64,000 nt of DNA from Symbiodinium natans. Lineage: Eukaryota; Sar; Dinophyceae; Suessiales; Symbiodiniaceae. Both the position numbers and the translations under genes were made by a program. Of the stretch, positions 20,197-31,800 are shown in pieces. How positions within the stretch are numbered: position 1 is the first letter of the stretch; every line of letters begins with the position of its first letter. Under the pieces are notes generated by a model. The model was not told the DNA's origin. It made no database searches and saw only the letters and a list, made by a program, of their open reading frames with translations. The stretch covers positions 1 through 64,000 of the forward strand of contig CAJNDS010000742.1 in the NCBI GenBank assembly GCA_905221605.1, written 5' to 3'.

Positions 20197-22025
20197 CTAC
20201 GCGCCGGACCCACCACACAAAACCTGGGCGCACGCCAAGTGATTGCATGGCTCAAAGGGGGTCGCTTTCAGGGAGGGGTCCTCCTTCCAAACCTGCCAGT
20301 GCAAATCATCGATATCCTTGGAAGGTGCGCAAGCCCTTCTCACAACCCCGCAGTCCAAAATCACAGCAGCATGAAACCTAGCGCTCAGGCAGTTCACCAC
20401 GTACATATCTTGCAGGAGCTGACCCCTTGAAATTTGATCATCTTCTTCGTCGCAGCAGGCGGCCTCCATCTCCTCGGACACGCTAGAGCTGCAAGAAGAG
20501 ATGGTCGATCCATCCGACTCAGACTCGGCATCCGTGTCGTCCTCTGACCTTTCCGCTGCACTCAAACCCATAGGGATGGTTTCCAACTTCGCCGTCTTGA
20601 AGGCCAAACGACACTCTGGGACGGGTCTCCGCGCACCCCGCACTTGTGGCGTTAACGGCACCCAACCTCCCCAGATAGCCTGGACCACTGCCAGCTGGCC
20701 CCGCAGCGCCGGAAGCACATCTTCACGCCCATATTTCTGCGCCATAGCTCGCGAGATCGGTGATGGCCCCACAGACGCTGCCACACACTGTCAATATCAA
20801 CTTGAACACCCCAGGACAAGCCCGTCACCTTCAAGCTATGCAATGTGTAGACACCCACAGCCTCCACTGGTAGCTTTCCAACGCTCACCAACAGTCGCCT
20901 CACCTAAGACAGCGCAAAGGTGAAGGAAGCTCTATCCCCACTTGGACCCGGGATCATGAAGTCTGCGTCTCCCAGTCGCTGTCGCAGCAGCGCCACTGCC
21001 GGCGTCCAGTCACCGCAGACCCCAACTGTCAAGCAACCCCAAGGCATAGGCGTGCGTGAAGACTTCGTACGCCAGCAACAGCATCTCAAAATTCCCTCTA
21101 CAATGTCCATCTCATTCACGGAGACCCGCTGCGCATCACTAAACCTCAACGCTGCCCAAATCATGATCAGGAAGGCCACGGTCAGCAACCCATCTCCATC
21201 CAGGCCCTCTTCCTGGCCCATGCTCTCCAGCACCCTCCGCGCGAAGTTGGCGACGGCGCTTAGAGGTAGTGGCAGCGCTTCCTTGCGAGCTTCCTTTTGG
21301 CCATAAGAGCCAGTCCAGGCAGCGACCACAGGATTTGCCAGGCACGACAGCAGCTTATCCCAACCAAGAATTCCCGCCACGAATTTCAAGGATGTCACTG
21401 GTGCATTGCTCGCGCTCCGCCGCTGCTGAATACAAGCCAAGAAGCTGACCAACACGCTAACTGACGCATTTGCCGTAACAATCTCCCTGCCATAGATGAA
21501 ATCCATCCAAAGCTTAAATCCTGACAAGCGCCGCCTCAAAGTTCCCGCAGCTTTCCCACGCAAGACTTTCCACAAGCTATCCAGAGCAAGCTCGCCAAGG
21601 TCCTTGAAGAAAGGCGACGAAGCGAGAAAGGGCATTAGAAGCCCGACCCAAGAATCCGCCAGCAAGCGCCACTGCTCATCCTCCCAGTCTTTTGCACGAG
21701 AACCTGGCTGCACTTGGAAAGCCAACCCAACACCAAGCCTCGCACACACAGACGGAGGCTCCAGCGGCAGTGTGAGCTCCAAACTCGGCTGAGGCGAGGA
21801 GAAAGACGGACGCGCAAGACCTCCTCTGCGGCACGGTTTGTGCGCAGGCACGCCAGCCTCGCTTAAGATTCTGGACGTGGACAACCAACTCCACAAGGCA
21901 CACGTGGCGCTGCCACTACGTGGCTCGGCGCGGCTCGAGGCGTGCCCCCATGGTTTAGGCAGTAAGGGCCCACCGCCTCCAACCTTGGACGCGGCAGCCC
22001 AGGCCCTTTCTTCTGCAACATGAAG
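20197..22025 (-). pseudogene. Tyrosine recombinase YR-A of element I
   Basis: The first frame (22025-20904) carries the core-binding region and box I arginine in ALRFSDAQRV. A shift near 20903 leads to box II, HSLKVTGLSW, and then GHH. A second shift near 20780 leads to the likely nucleophile in AQKYGRED. Catalytic boxes are thus all present but in three frames. The box II arginine is lysine (HSLK), as in YR-B and YR-D. The last 120 residues are acidic and end with a Cys/His cluster. It would have inserted the element circle; now inactive. Confidence 0.7.
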
Positions 22026-22189
22026 ACAAAAGAAAAACGCAAGGCAAACTCTGCAGACAAGACTGCAGTGTGACCAAACCGACAGTGCACAGGCTCAGCT
22101 GTTCATCTCAACTCGAGCACGCACACATACAATGTACACTGTATGGAGGAGTAGGTGTGGAGAGAGGGCCGGTGTTCTGCCAAACCCCC

Positions 22190-22869
22190 GCACGGCGGCG
22201 CCATGAAAACGCCTATGACTCTGGGCGACCGTAGCCAAGTGAATAGCAACTCTCTGCCCTCAACAGTGGTGAGGTCGAGCTGGATGCATTTAGAGCACGC
22301 CTTGGAGACATCAACATCGACCCCAAAGGCACCCTGCACACCGAACCCTTTTAGACAAGCCGTCACGCGTGCGGTGCCCGCAAATACCTCGACCACGACT
22401 GGGTATGCTTGCCAACCAGAGGAACCCGAAGTTGAAGAACCCTCAACGACGCAACTAGTCGACCCCCCTGGCTGTGGGTCACACAGGCCGAACTTGCCGA
22501 CGGGACACACCGACTCTCGCCCTTTCTGACGACACCTGGCTTTGCAGGCGTGATGGCGACATCCAGCTGAGACGAATCCGACATAGGTCGCTGCGGACTC
22601 GATTCCACCTCGGCACAACACAAAAATGGCAGGACACACTGCTGACCCTGACTTACGCAAGGTTCATACGCAGGACTAATCCCAGGCGTGGCATCAACTG
22701 CACTTGCACACGACGCGGCTGTTGTGACGATGACACCAGACTTCGCAGGTGCATCCCTTGCACTTGAATCTGACAGGCTTTGCTGCAGACTCACCCCAAT
22801 CTCGGAGTCAGGCGGCCGACTCTGACACAGCACCCGCACCCCTGCAGGAAGACCTACTGCAGACGCCAT
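22190..22869 (-). pseudogene. Element III pol, N-terminal part (methyltransferase-like)
   Basis: Two frames joined by a shift near 22480. The second has VVVEVFAGTARVTACL followed by FMAPPCG, resembling the SAM-binding FxGxG loop and the PPC motif of C5-cytosine-type methyltransferases. The same layout (LEVCAGSAVLS, LGLPCGTCS, LENPLRSWLW) is complete in element IV. The frame is cut right after PCG by element I and resumes at 17706. Activity is unlikely in this copy, and even for intact copies the enzyme type is inferred only from short motifs. Confidence 0.6.
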
Positions 22870-22965
22870 GCGTCGCGAAGCTTCAGGGCCCGAGCCTCCA
22901 ACTACGCCACAGGAGACGCAGCTGTCACTGGTTCCCCCTTCGAGCTTCTTCTCAGCCCCTAACCG

Positions 22966-23789
22966 TCACTTGTGCTCCTTGAGCGGATGCGCACCAAAGC
23001 ATTTTGCGCATACATGGGCACGCTTACAATCCTTGGCAGTACACTTGTTGAGGCTGTAGCCAAAGCAAATCTCAGATCCATCCGTGCCCACTGCTCCGGC
23101 CGCGACAAATTCCTTGGGGAGACGAGGCTCTCTGCCGGCGCCTTTTCCACCGCCAGGCTTCAAGAACTTCTGCTTGCCATGACCAGTACGACTGTCCACA
23201 TGCTGTCTCTTCTTGTCACTTCCTGAGCCTCTTCCCGAACGCTTTCCAGAACCTTTGCCAGCTCCTCGTCAAGGGGGTAGGTGCCGTCAGGACGCTTGCG
23301 CGGACTGATTCCCATCTGGATAAGGCGCACCCAGCACTGCCGGTCGGCCTCGGCTGCGATACGGAGCACCTTGCCATGCCTGGCGGCGGGTCACGCGCAA
23401 GGTGACCAAACAGTTTGCAAACATACTTCTCATAGCTGCCCCAGCTGCACGACTGAGCAAACACCAAGGCCAGGCCGCGACGCCGGAGCGCGTCTTGGAG
23501 CTGCAAAGCGCTCGACGCGGGCTGTTCCAGCCCCGCACTCTCCTCTTTTACCACTAATCGCGACGCTTCCAATTCCACGATCTTAGTTGGCGTCTTGACA
23601 TTCATGACCTCGTGGAGCCGCGACACACACTTCTCGGGCGGGATGAACTGGATCTGGTTCTCTTGTTCCATTTTGGCAGCCAAGTCAAGAAGCGCGTGGC
23701 CGGGCTCGAGCGACTCACTGACATGGAGCCCCACCAGAGAATTTCCATTCGACGTTGTCTCTCTGCAGCTGGGACTGGCTTGGCCGTCT
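22966..23789 (-). pseudogene. Element III gag, C-terminal part
   Basis: This resumes gag after element II with the reading QTAKPVPAAERQRRME. It continues with LEPGHALLDL and IQFIPPEKCVSRLHE, which align with EPGHALVDR and VILIPPEKCISRHDE in element IV gag. A frame break near 23210 leads to the zinc-binding tail: C-x7-C-x4-C-x3-H followed by CxxC-x3-H (23199-22966). An RNA-packaging role is inferred from position and the zinc motif. Confidence 0.7.
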
Positions 23790-23791
23790 GC

Positions 23792-24008
23792 GGGATCCTA
23801 CCGAATCCGGACCCTGAACACAACAGACACCCGTAGCCCCGCACAAGATCACTGCACGCAACGCTCTCTCTCTTTTTGAAAGGTGGTGGTAGAAACAGCC
23901 AGAATCTACACTGACCGCATGGCTAAAAGCCCTGCTTAGCCAACATGTAACATCAGCTTAAGAGCTGACAAACGATGCATCAGCCGCACGCTGACAGAAA
24001 TGTATCCC
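23792..24008 (-). repeat. Element II B2 repeat
   Basis: 217 bp, nearly identical to B1 (24391-24609). It begins GGGATCCTACCGAATCCGGA and ends GACAGAAATGTATCCC on the plus strand. 66 bp ending in GGGCGGGCGGG separate it from A2. A diverged relative lies at about 61975-62080. Confidence 0.85.
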
Positions 24009-24074
24009 CCCATCAGCCTGTCGCTGACAAACGGTGGCCCCTGCCCAGATTTCCGATCGGGCAAGGGCGGGCGG

Positions 24075-24390
24075 GAGATCGAACATCAGGGCGGCTCCCA
24101 CACTCTGCTCCCGGTCTACACACCGGCCAAACAAAGATCACTGTGCTTCAGCCACACAGCTTCAAGCATAAACATGCCTCATTGTCCGGCCACTTCGCAC
24201 TGCCACGCGACAATCACCGCAAACCACCACTTACCAAAAGCACTTACCAAAAGCGACGCAGCAAAGACGAGCCCCTCGTACGCAACACGTGACCTCCCAC
24301 GTCAAGCAAGAGAGAGAGACAACCTACCCAAACCAGGGATTCTATCGGATCCCTCTTTTCGCCCCTCCGGTTCCCTCCGGTTCGACCCGC
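24075..24390 (-). repeat. Element II A2 repeat
   Basis: 316 bp, nearly identical to A1 at 40061-40376. It ends TTCGACCCGC on the plus strand and runs directly into B1. B1-A2 is the inner copy of the circle junction. Confidence 0.85.
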
Positions 24391-24609
24391 GGGATCCTAC
24401 CGAATCCGGACCCTGAACACAACAGACACCCGTAGCCCCGCGCAAGATCACTGCACGCAACGCTCTCTCTCTCTTTTTGAAAGGTGGTGGTAGAAACAGC
24501 CAGAATCTACACTGACCGCATGGCTAAAAGCCCTGCTTAGCCAACATGTAACATCAGCTTAAGAGCTGACAAACGATGCATCAGCCGCACGCTGACAGAA
24601 ATGTATCCC
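24391..24609 (-). repeat. Element II B1 repeat
   Basis: 219 bp copy of B2, with one extra CT in a CTCTCT run and one A-to-G change. It lies 51 bp downstream of the pol stop in the sense direction. Confidence 0.85.
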
Positions 24610-24631
24610 GACTCGCAGAGCAAGCGCGCGG

Positions 24632-24653
24632 CCCCCCCCCCTTTTTTTTTTTT
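24632..24653 (-). promoter_or_regulatory. A12G10 polypurine run
   Basis: The sense strand reads twelve A followed by ten G, between the pol stop (24661) and B1. The position resembles a polypurine tract, though DIRS-like elements are not known to need one. It could equally be a fossil poly(A) plus homopolymer slippage. Confidence 0.4.
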
Positions 24654-24660
24654 GTTTTGT

Positions 24661-27043
24661 TCACTGCCAGGGGTCAGTGACACGCAAGGCACCCTGCCTG
24701 GGTTGCTTGGCTCTGCTTACCGCAGACTTGTGAGCTCGTGAATTGCGTACCTCCTCGTAGAGATCCATTCCCGCACACATGAGATCTTGCATTACCAGCC
24801 CTTTGAAGGAACTCAAATCGAATCTCACTCGCCGTCTGCTGTCGAATCTGCTGTACTCGCCGTTGGTGAGGGAGTCGGCTTCCTCGTTCTGCAGTCGGGG
24901 CAGCCAATGAAGCTTGAGGTCTGCTCCTCTGTCTTGCAGCTGCACTGCCAGCTCCATCAACAGGACGCACAAAGGAAACTTTGTGGTGAGGAGGCGCGCG
25001 ACAAGGTTGCTGTTTCCTCGATTGTCTGTGGCCGCCGAGCACATGAAGCCACAATTCTCTCCAGGCGGCACTCCAAATGACACCACTGCCGCCAAGGTAG
25101 CCAGCAGTTCCAAGGACGCAATCTGTCGATAAGATTCACCTGCCAGGAAGACCCACGGCGCAGAGATGTGGTCTAGCCGCTCGGAGAACCACCGGCACTG
25201 CTTAGTGTCCTCTGAATCCAGCGCCCAGCCCCCGATCCAAACTTCGTTCCCTTCAGCTTTCGCGTCCGTCCGGAAGAGCTCCTTCTCTGTGGCATGAGGC
25301 CTACCAGCACTGATCATTCTGCCCTCTCCACCCAACGCCTTTGCCAAGAACTTGAAGATCAATGAGATTGCACGTGGTACCTTGTAGCTGCGTCGATGGT
25401 CCAGGACAGCAATCCAGGCATACACTGGTCCTAAAAAGGGTCGAAGGTGTCCCAACGCAGACAACGCGAAAGATAAGCGTCCCAACACTGCGCTGACATC
25501 AGCAATCTTCACACTCTCATCCACAGAGGTCCGGCCAAGCCAGCGCACAAGCCACTGTGCACGCTGCACAGAAAGCCCAAGCTTGCTCTCTCTCAGATTG
25601 AGCTCAATTCCGACCCAACCAGATTCGTCGCCCCCTCGGAACTTACGCCAGGAGAAAGGTAGCCCCAGTAGCACAAAGAAAAAGATCACCAAGCACACCT
25701 TCTCCATGCCCTCTTCACCGACTCGTACCAGCCACAGCAGGTCGTCTACATACACGAGCATGAAGATTTCTGTTTTCCCAAGCATGTAGAAAGCTGCGCG
25801 ACCCAGTCCAGACATGAGACGTGACCAATGATACGCGGCACTGGATATCCCGAACGTCCCCACTTTGTTTAGCCAAAGCTTGTCCTGACCACCGACTCCA
25901 GTCTTGCAAGCTTGAAGGCCCCAATCTTCTTGCGCAATTTTGACCAGCCTATGGGCGCGCTCCACATCTCCAGTCAGTCCAACACATGGCCCAGATAGCT
26001 CTTGCAACGCTCTGCGCAATTCGCCTGCGCACGGCGACCGCAGCTGATCTCGCACACGGATGACCGAATTCACTGTAATGCCATGCGTATGTGTGCCATC
26101 GTGCACAACGCGATGCGACCCATCCTTTTTCTCAATCGCGCCGAGGGAAGCAACAGCCAGCCTATCTCCGAAGATCCTCTGAGCTTACCTCGATCATGGC
26201 TCCAGCGTCTGCCTCTGCTTGAAACTGCTTGTGAACCTCGTTGGCACGCTCCCTTGCCGACAAGTAGTTCTCTCGCTCCACATCGGACGGACAAGACTCG
26301 ACATCGTATTTTCGCCATTTCTCCTTCTTCTCGAACACAGCAGGCACACGCGGCAAGGTGGCTCCAGGGCCTAGACGCACGCCTTTTGCAAACGAGACGC
26401 TGGAAGAAAAGAAAACCCTGCTGTCGGGGTCACCCGAGATACGGAGCAGCTCTTCAATAGCTGCCAGGTAGAAGGGTTGGCCTTCTGGCTTTTCTCTGAC
26501 TGGAAGCTTGGCGCCAGTGTACTCCAAGGCAGTGAAGAGTAGTTCCCGTCCTTCTGCAATGAGGCTCGAGCTAAAGGGATTAGCCGCGATCTTCCCCTCC
26601 ACCAGTTTGGCTGCCAAGCTCTTCAAGTCCATATGTCTGACCAGGATCTTAAGCAGTTCTTCACCAAGTCTCTCGGCGAACCCCAGTGACGGTGTGTCCT
26701 GTGCACATCTTCGTCTGCTGGGAAGCCATCGCCCTGGCGAGCATAAGCCAAAGCCATCCCGAAAACTTTGCTTCTTTCCGAACAAACTCGCTGTGAGAGG
26801 AGGCCCGTGGCCTCAATTTCCGTCGCCCAGCAAAGGCTTCACGTGACCATCTTCGTCTTCATCAGAGCTGACTTCTAAGACATCATCGCTTCGCTGCTGC
26901 TGCCATGCACTTTCACCGGTTCGCTCCCATTGCCATTCTTCCGTAGGAAGTGCTTCTTCACTATCAAGCCCGCGTTTGCCCACGGCCTTCGGGTTGGCCA
27001 GGCGCGGGGATGAACTCCCCACCGAAGGCGACGCCTGGCCCAC
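24661..27043 (-). pseudogene. Element II pol (RT-RNase H)
   Basis: The frame from 27043 runs through an acidic leader, an in-frame TGA near 26813, then RDGFGLCSPGRW, and stops at 26162. After a frameshift near 26130 the RT continues with RVVHDGT, the catalytic YVDDL (about residue 119 of the 481-codon frame starting at 26106) and RNase H motifs: TDAKAEG (D), SLELLATL (E), TDNRGN (D) and EEADSLTN (D). No MT-like domain precedes the RT. The enzyme would copy element RNA into circular DNA. The stop and the shift make this copy defective unless they are errors or recoded. Confidence 0.8.
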
Positions 27044-27055
27044 GCCGTCAGATAG

Positions 27056-28144
27056 TCACTCGACGTGAGAATCATCTTTGCCTGTCTGCTTGGCAGCATT
27101 CTTGTACCGGCACTCAAAGAACGGATGACGGTGATGACAACGCTGGCACACATGCTCGAACTTGCACTTTTTCCCTGCCGGGCAGCCACCCTGCTTGTTG
27201 TACTTAAAGCAGATCAATTTGCCTTCAGGTGTGCGTGAGGATTTGCCCCATTGGCGCTCCCAGGCTGGCATCTGCTTGCCTTTGCCCGCACCTTTGCTCC
27301 GGCCGAATGGGTGGGGAGCAGGAGGCGGAGGAAAAGCATGCTCCTCCTCGCCAAGGCCACTCTGCGTCTTGCCAAGCGTGATGGGGATGATGAAATGCAG
27401 ACTCAACAAGTCGGACGAATCAATGGCTTTCTCAATGGCAGAGTTCAAGCAGGAGCATTTCCCATCACGAACAAAGCGGTACGCAGCCTTGCGTAACTCG
27501 AGCTCATACGCAAGCACCTGCGACCAGGGCGCAGTGCTGCCGTCGGCAGTTTTAACGCCCGCAACATGCGTGCCAAGCATGTGGTCAGAAAGCAAACGGA
27601 ATGTTTCCACGCACGACTTGGGCAACCAAGTGCGAGTAGAGTGGCGGGATTTCACGAAGTCCCAAGCTAAGCCCAACCTTCGATGCCGCAGACGAAGGTC
27701 TTCAGGTCCGGCCGGAGGAGTTGTCATAGATTTGCCGGGGCGAATGCGCAATGTCTGGGAGGCAGGATCAATGACTGCCCCATATGCCTCCACATGTGAG
27801 TCTTCCAGAGATGTCACTTCTCGCAAATCCTCCGCGATAGGCGCCCCATCCTCGATCTGCTCCAGCTTTGCCGCAATCAGGGATTTGCTGGCACCTCGCG
27901 GTCTTTCAAGGAGCGACCCTGCGCAGCCTCCACCGCAGCCCGCATAGCCGCGTATTCTGAGTTCTGGACGAGGCGCTGTTGCACACCTAGCTTGGAATCC
28001 TGACGATTCTGTTCTTGGCATTTCAGCTGCATGCGAGAACTCTCCCACACGGATAGCAGGAGAGCGATCTCTTTGCGCAGCTCGATGTTGCCACTTGGAT
28101 CCAACCCGAAATCGGACTTGAACACTTCTCGCATGGCCTCACGT
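27056..28144 (-). pseudogene. Element II gag, C-terminal part
   Basis: This resumes at REAMREVFKSDFGLDPSGN after element IV and joins in frame to LEE at 37396. A frameshift near 27890 leads to the 330-codon frame ending at 27056. The tail has a CCCH finger (C-x8-C-x5-C-x3-H in FKYNKQGGCPAGKKCKFEH) followed directly by a CxxC-HxxxxxxC group. It ends 13 nt before the pol frame opens. RNA packaging is inferred. Confidence 0.7.
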
Positions 28145-28368
28145 GTTTGCCGGTATATTTGGAAAAATTCTGTGAAATTGTTCATTACAGGTATTATCCC
28201 AAAGAATCGCTCTCAAACTCCCATCCATGAATCTAGGAAACGCCCATACATGAGAATCGCAATCCTTCAATCCAGTCAAACTCTTTTTGCGTCGGGGGCC
28301 AAAGCATCACACGTGGCTGCTGAACACACATGCCGCAAAGCCATGCGACAGGTCACTGCATAGCCCCC
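28145..28368 (-). repeat. Element IV B2 repeat
   Basis: 224 bp, apparently identical to B1 at 28665-28888. It starts GTTTGCCGGTATATTTGG and ends GCATAGCCCCC on the plus strand. It forms the outer 3' end of element IV. Confidence 0.9.
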
Positions 28369-28386
28369 CAGGGTTGGGTGGGTGGG

Positions 28387-28664
28387 TGAAAAAGAAAATA
28401 CGTCTCCCTCCTCGCCCTACGCACGCGAGCCCATAGGAGACTGTCGAGCAAACACTCATGCTTGAAACATGCAGTGACTCATGCGCGGACAAAATCCGCA
28501 ATCAGTATTTGTACACAACACAGCCAAAGGAACTTAAAAGAAACTATCAAGCAGCCAAGTTCAACTGCAATGTGAAATTGATGAATATGTTAAAACATTT
28601 TTCCAATGCGCTCCGTTCCTACGCCTACACCAAGCAAACATTCGCTTCGCAAGCTCAGCGTGCC
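28387..28664 (-). repeat. Element IV A2 repeat
   Basis: About 278 bp, apparently identical to A1 at 37116-37393. The spacer 28369-28386 contains GGGTGGGTGGG. The A2 end meets B1 at the dinucleotide GT (28665-28666), the same dinucleotide found at both outer borders. Confidence 0.9.
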
Positions 28665-28888
28665 GTTTGCCGGTATATTTGGAAAAATTCTGTGAAATTG
28701 TTCATTACAGGTATTATCCCAAAGAATCGCTCTCAAACTCCCATCCATGAATCTAGGAAACGCCCATACATGAGAATCGCAATCCTTCAATCCAGTCAAA
28801 CTCTTTTTGCGTCGGGGGCCAAAGCATCACACGTGGCTGCTGAACACACATGCCGCAAAGCCATGCGACAGGTCACTGCATAGCCCCC
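28665..28888 (-). repeat. Element IV B1 repeat
   Basis: A direct copy of B2. The pol stop codon (28873-28875) lies inside it, so the last few Pol residues are encoded by the repeat. Confidence 0.9.
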
Positions 28889-31800
28889 GTAGTCGTGACC
28901 GATACCGCATCGGCTTCAAACTGGATTGCACTAGCGATAGCAACCGCTGTGTCGGGATCATAGTGGTCCGCAAGGATCAAGTCCATCATGCTGGCGGTGA
29001 CAGGCACATCACCCTTATCTAGAGCCGCAAAACGCTGGGCGGCTTCAGCAGCTCTCAATCTGGAAGGCAGGTCCGCGGGATTCGAACTGGAAGGGACCCG
29101 TTCAATCCAGAGACTGCACCCTATAGAAGTTTCCACCAAAGAGATGATGGCCATTAGCCGGGCCATAGAAACAGCAGGACTCGCCCTTTTGATGAGGCCG
29201 TAGCGGCAGGCCTCGTTGTCGATGAAGGCAAGGATCAAGCGATCATTCACCGAACCCCTAAGCCCGTAGAGGGTAGCCATTAGAGCATAAGCCTCGACCT
29301 GGCAAATGACCTGACTGCCAGCACTGCGAAGCCAGTGCTGTATCAAGGGGCGGGGCACTTGTCCCGAGAACAGCATGCGTCTTCCCGAACACGGGTCACA
29401 CACCAGCGCTCCCCAGGTGCCAATCCCGTTCTCAAAGGCGCCATCAGTGTAGAGCACAAGATTCCTACCGCTCGGAGCTCGACAGATTCGGGGCCTGCTT
29501 GAGCGAATCGCGGCAATGGCAGCTCTAGCGGCGTCAGCAAGCTCAGGACCTTGTCCGCCATTGGGTCCATACAGGTTGCGGCTCAGCAGCTGGGCAGCAG
29601 GCTTCAGTGCGAATCCCAAAACATACCCGCCCGCGAAGTTGAGATGACCATGCAGCGACGCCAGCTGCACGCGAGTCGCGGGTTTCCCATCCGCAATTGG
29701 CTGAAGCATCTCAAGGATCCTTTTCAGGCGGCCTGGCTTATTGCCGACCTCAAAAGACCCCTCCCAGAATCTCGTCAAGTCAAAGCGTACACCTAAAGAA
29801 ACCACCGTCTGAGCGAACGGAACGTGCTTCTTCCCTTCTTTGGCGAAGACCCATCCCAAAAGAGTCAACAGGGTTTCCAAAACCTTGGACATCAGTGAAG
29901 CACCAGGCTGGAACTCAAGGAATGTGTAATCGTCGTAAAAGTTGGACAAGAGCGCCCCAAACTTGACGACAAGTATATGCCATAGGGCTCTTGCAACTTT
30001 GTTGAACGAAAACACACTGGCCCCCGCCCCAAAGGGGAGGGACTTTGAGATTAGGTATTTCCATTTCCCAGGTGCCGTGGGGTAGCCCAGGACGGCATGC
30101 TTGGCAGAGCTGGGCTCGATGGCTACTTGCTTGTATGCTTTTGACAGGTCGACAGTCCGCCCCAGCAGAGCAGGCTTGCTTCTGTACTCTGGATGGAGCT
30201 CACCCCTCAGGACCGTGCCGTCTGAAAGGAGAATCTCCACAGGCCCATTCCTGCTGGTCTGGGCTGCCAGGAGCTTCAGAAGGGCGGTCGTGAAATCGAC
30301 GTCGTGAAGGTCAAGGTAAGAAGAAGAGCTGAAGGCTTGGTTTACTGCCGAGGCCTTGAAGTCATCTATTACTCGGACCTTTTGGTCCTCACCTTGATTC
30401 AGGGCAAAGCGGGGATTGAGACTCCAAAAAGGGGTGCCTAGGGCCTGAGTGACCTCCTCCTCTGTGTGGTAGGGCCCTTGAAGGTACCCCGCCTCGAGCT
30501 CCTTTTGGGTCTCATCTTCGAGAACCTTGACATCACGGGGCTCGACGCAGGATCGAGAGCTCATGGTGACGGTTCTGCGTGCCTGGGCCTGTGCTAGTAG
30601 CTGTGCCTCGGACAAGGTGGCATGACGGGGTCTTTTATCAAATAGGGGCGAGTCCGGCTCAGGTCCGACAAGGGGAACACCTTTAAGCATTATGCTCATG
30701 ACCTCGGCATCCGGGAAATGGGTCTCCTCCAAGAGCTCACGGAAGAGGGCTAAGGCCTTTCCGCGGGTCACAGCCTCGACATCCGGGTTCATGTCCTTGC
30801 GAAGCTGGGCCTCTTGAACCTCGCACCTCGCAGCCGCTGCCTTGAGGCTTTGGTACTGGGACAAACGTTCTTTGGCAATAGCACACGGCCCCAAGATGAG
30901 GTGTCTGAACACATTCCACCGAAGAGAGTCAGGGAGAGCATTGGCTGTATCACATGGGGGTGTTACCTTGAGAGCGTAATCAAGGTGTTCCTCCATGGTG
31001 TGGTACACCCCTGCTGTTTCGGGCAATGCAGTTGGAGGGTCATTCATACCGGGAGGTTTGCACGAAGACCGTGCAGGTGGTTGACTGTCCTCCGAACTTG
31101 ATGCTTCCGGCTTATTCCCCCGATGAAGACAGGAAGGTTTGAGGATCTTAAAATCGCGCCCGGCAGGAACCGCGGAGGCAGCACATCGGAAAGCATACTC
31201 AGGCACGAGCTGTGGCAGATGGCGTGTCTGGGAACCAGCCTGGGCTCGCAGCAGGGCACGCTGCTCACGCAGGATCTCGGGGCAGGGGCAAGCCTTTAGG
31301 GCAGGAAGGGCACAGGCCAGCAAACGCTCACACAGGAGGACTGGGTAGCGGGCTTCGTCCTTGGTGGGAAAGCACCAGCCCTCTTCGAGACGGGCCGGGG
31401 TCCAAGGGGCATGCTGATGAGTCTTGGAACAGGCAACGGCCATGGACGAAAACACCCCAGGGCTGGACTTCAAGCGTGTGGCTTTGTCCCTCGGCCCTCC
31501 GTGCTCGCACATATCAAAGTCGACATCAGCCAAGGCAAAGTACCACCGCACGAAAGCCGAATCACGGGACGCCTTAACCAGGGACGCCAAGAGAGGCCAC
31601 AGCCAGGAACGAAGTGGGTTTTCGAGACTCACGAGCCATTGGCGGCGGAATGCAAGGCGGAGTATAGCGACTCCGGAAGCGTAAATCGCATTGGCGGAGG
31701 CAACGCGCTCAACCTCATCCGTCCGGAGACCAGGGAGTCCAAGCAAATTGTCGGGATCCCGCAGGGGTCGAGGACCGTTGCCAGTAGGGAGAGCACGCTC

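Larger units (their letters stand above)
17707..22187 (-). mobile_element. Element I: YR retroelement inserted in pol of element III
   Basis: The sense ends are GGGTTTGGCAGAAC and GGTTTGGTGTAGA followed by GG. Before the element the host reads ...CCG TGC GG and after it TACTGCG. With one GG kept, the reading PCGTAS is restored, matching PCGTCS in element IV. No target duplication is present. Content: an A1-like leader, frameshifted YR-A, two 197-bp tandem repeats, frameshifted gag, and only the start of pol. RT catalytic boxes, RNase H and a B1-A2-B2 end are missing, so it is a 3'-truncated or internally deleted copy. Confidence 0.75.

Noticed and set aside
23792-24609. LTRs of a small retroelement around a 0.4-kb insert
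   Set aside because: The two 217-bp copies flank A2, whose partner A1 lies at 40061-40376; this is the B1-A2-B2 end of a split-repeat YR element.
29070-29095. tRNA-like GTTCGAATCCC on the minus strand
   Set aside because: It encodes the conserved RNase H end SSNPADLPSR of element IV pol; no acceptor or anticodon arms surround it.
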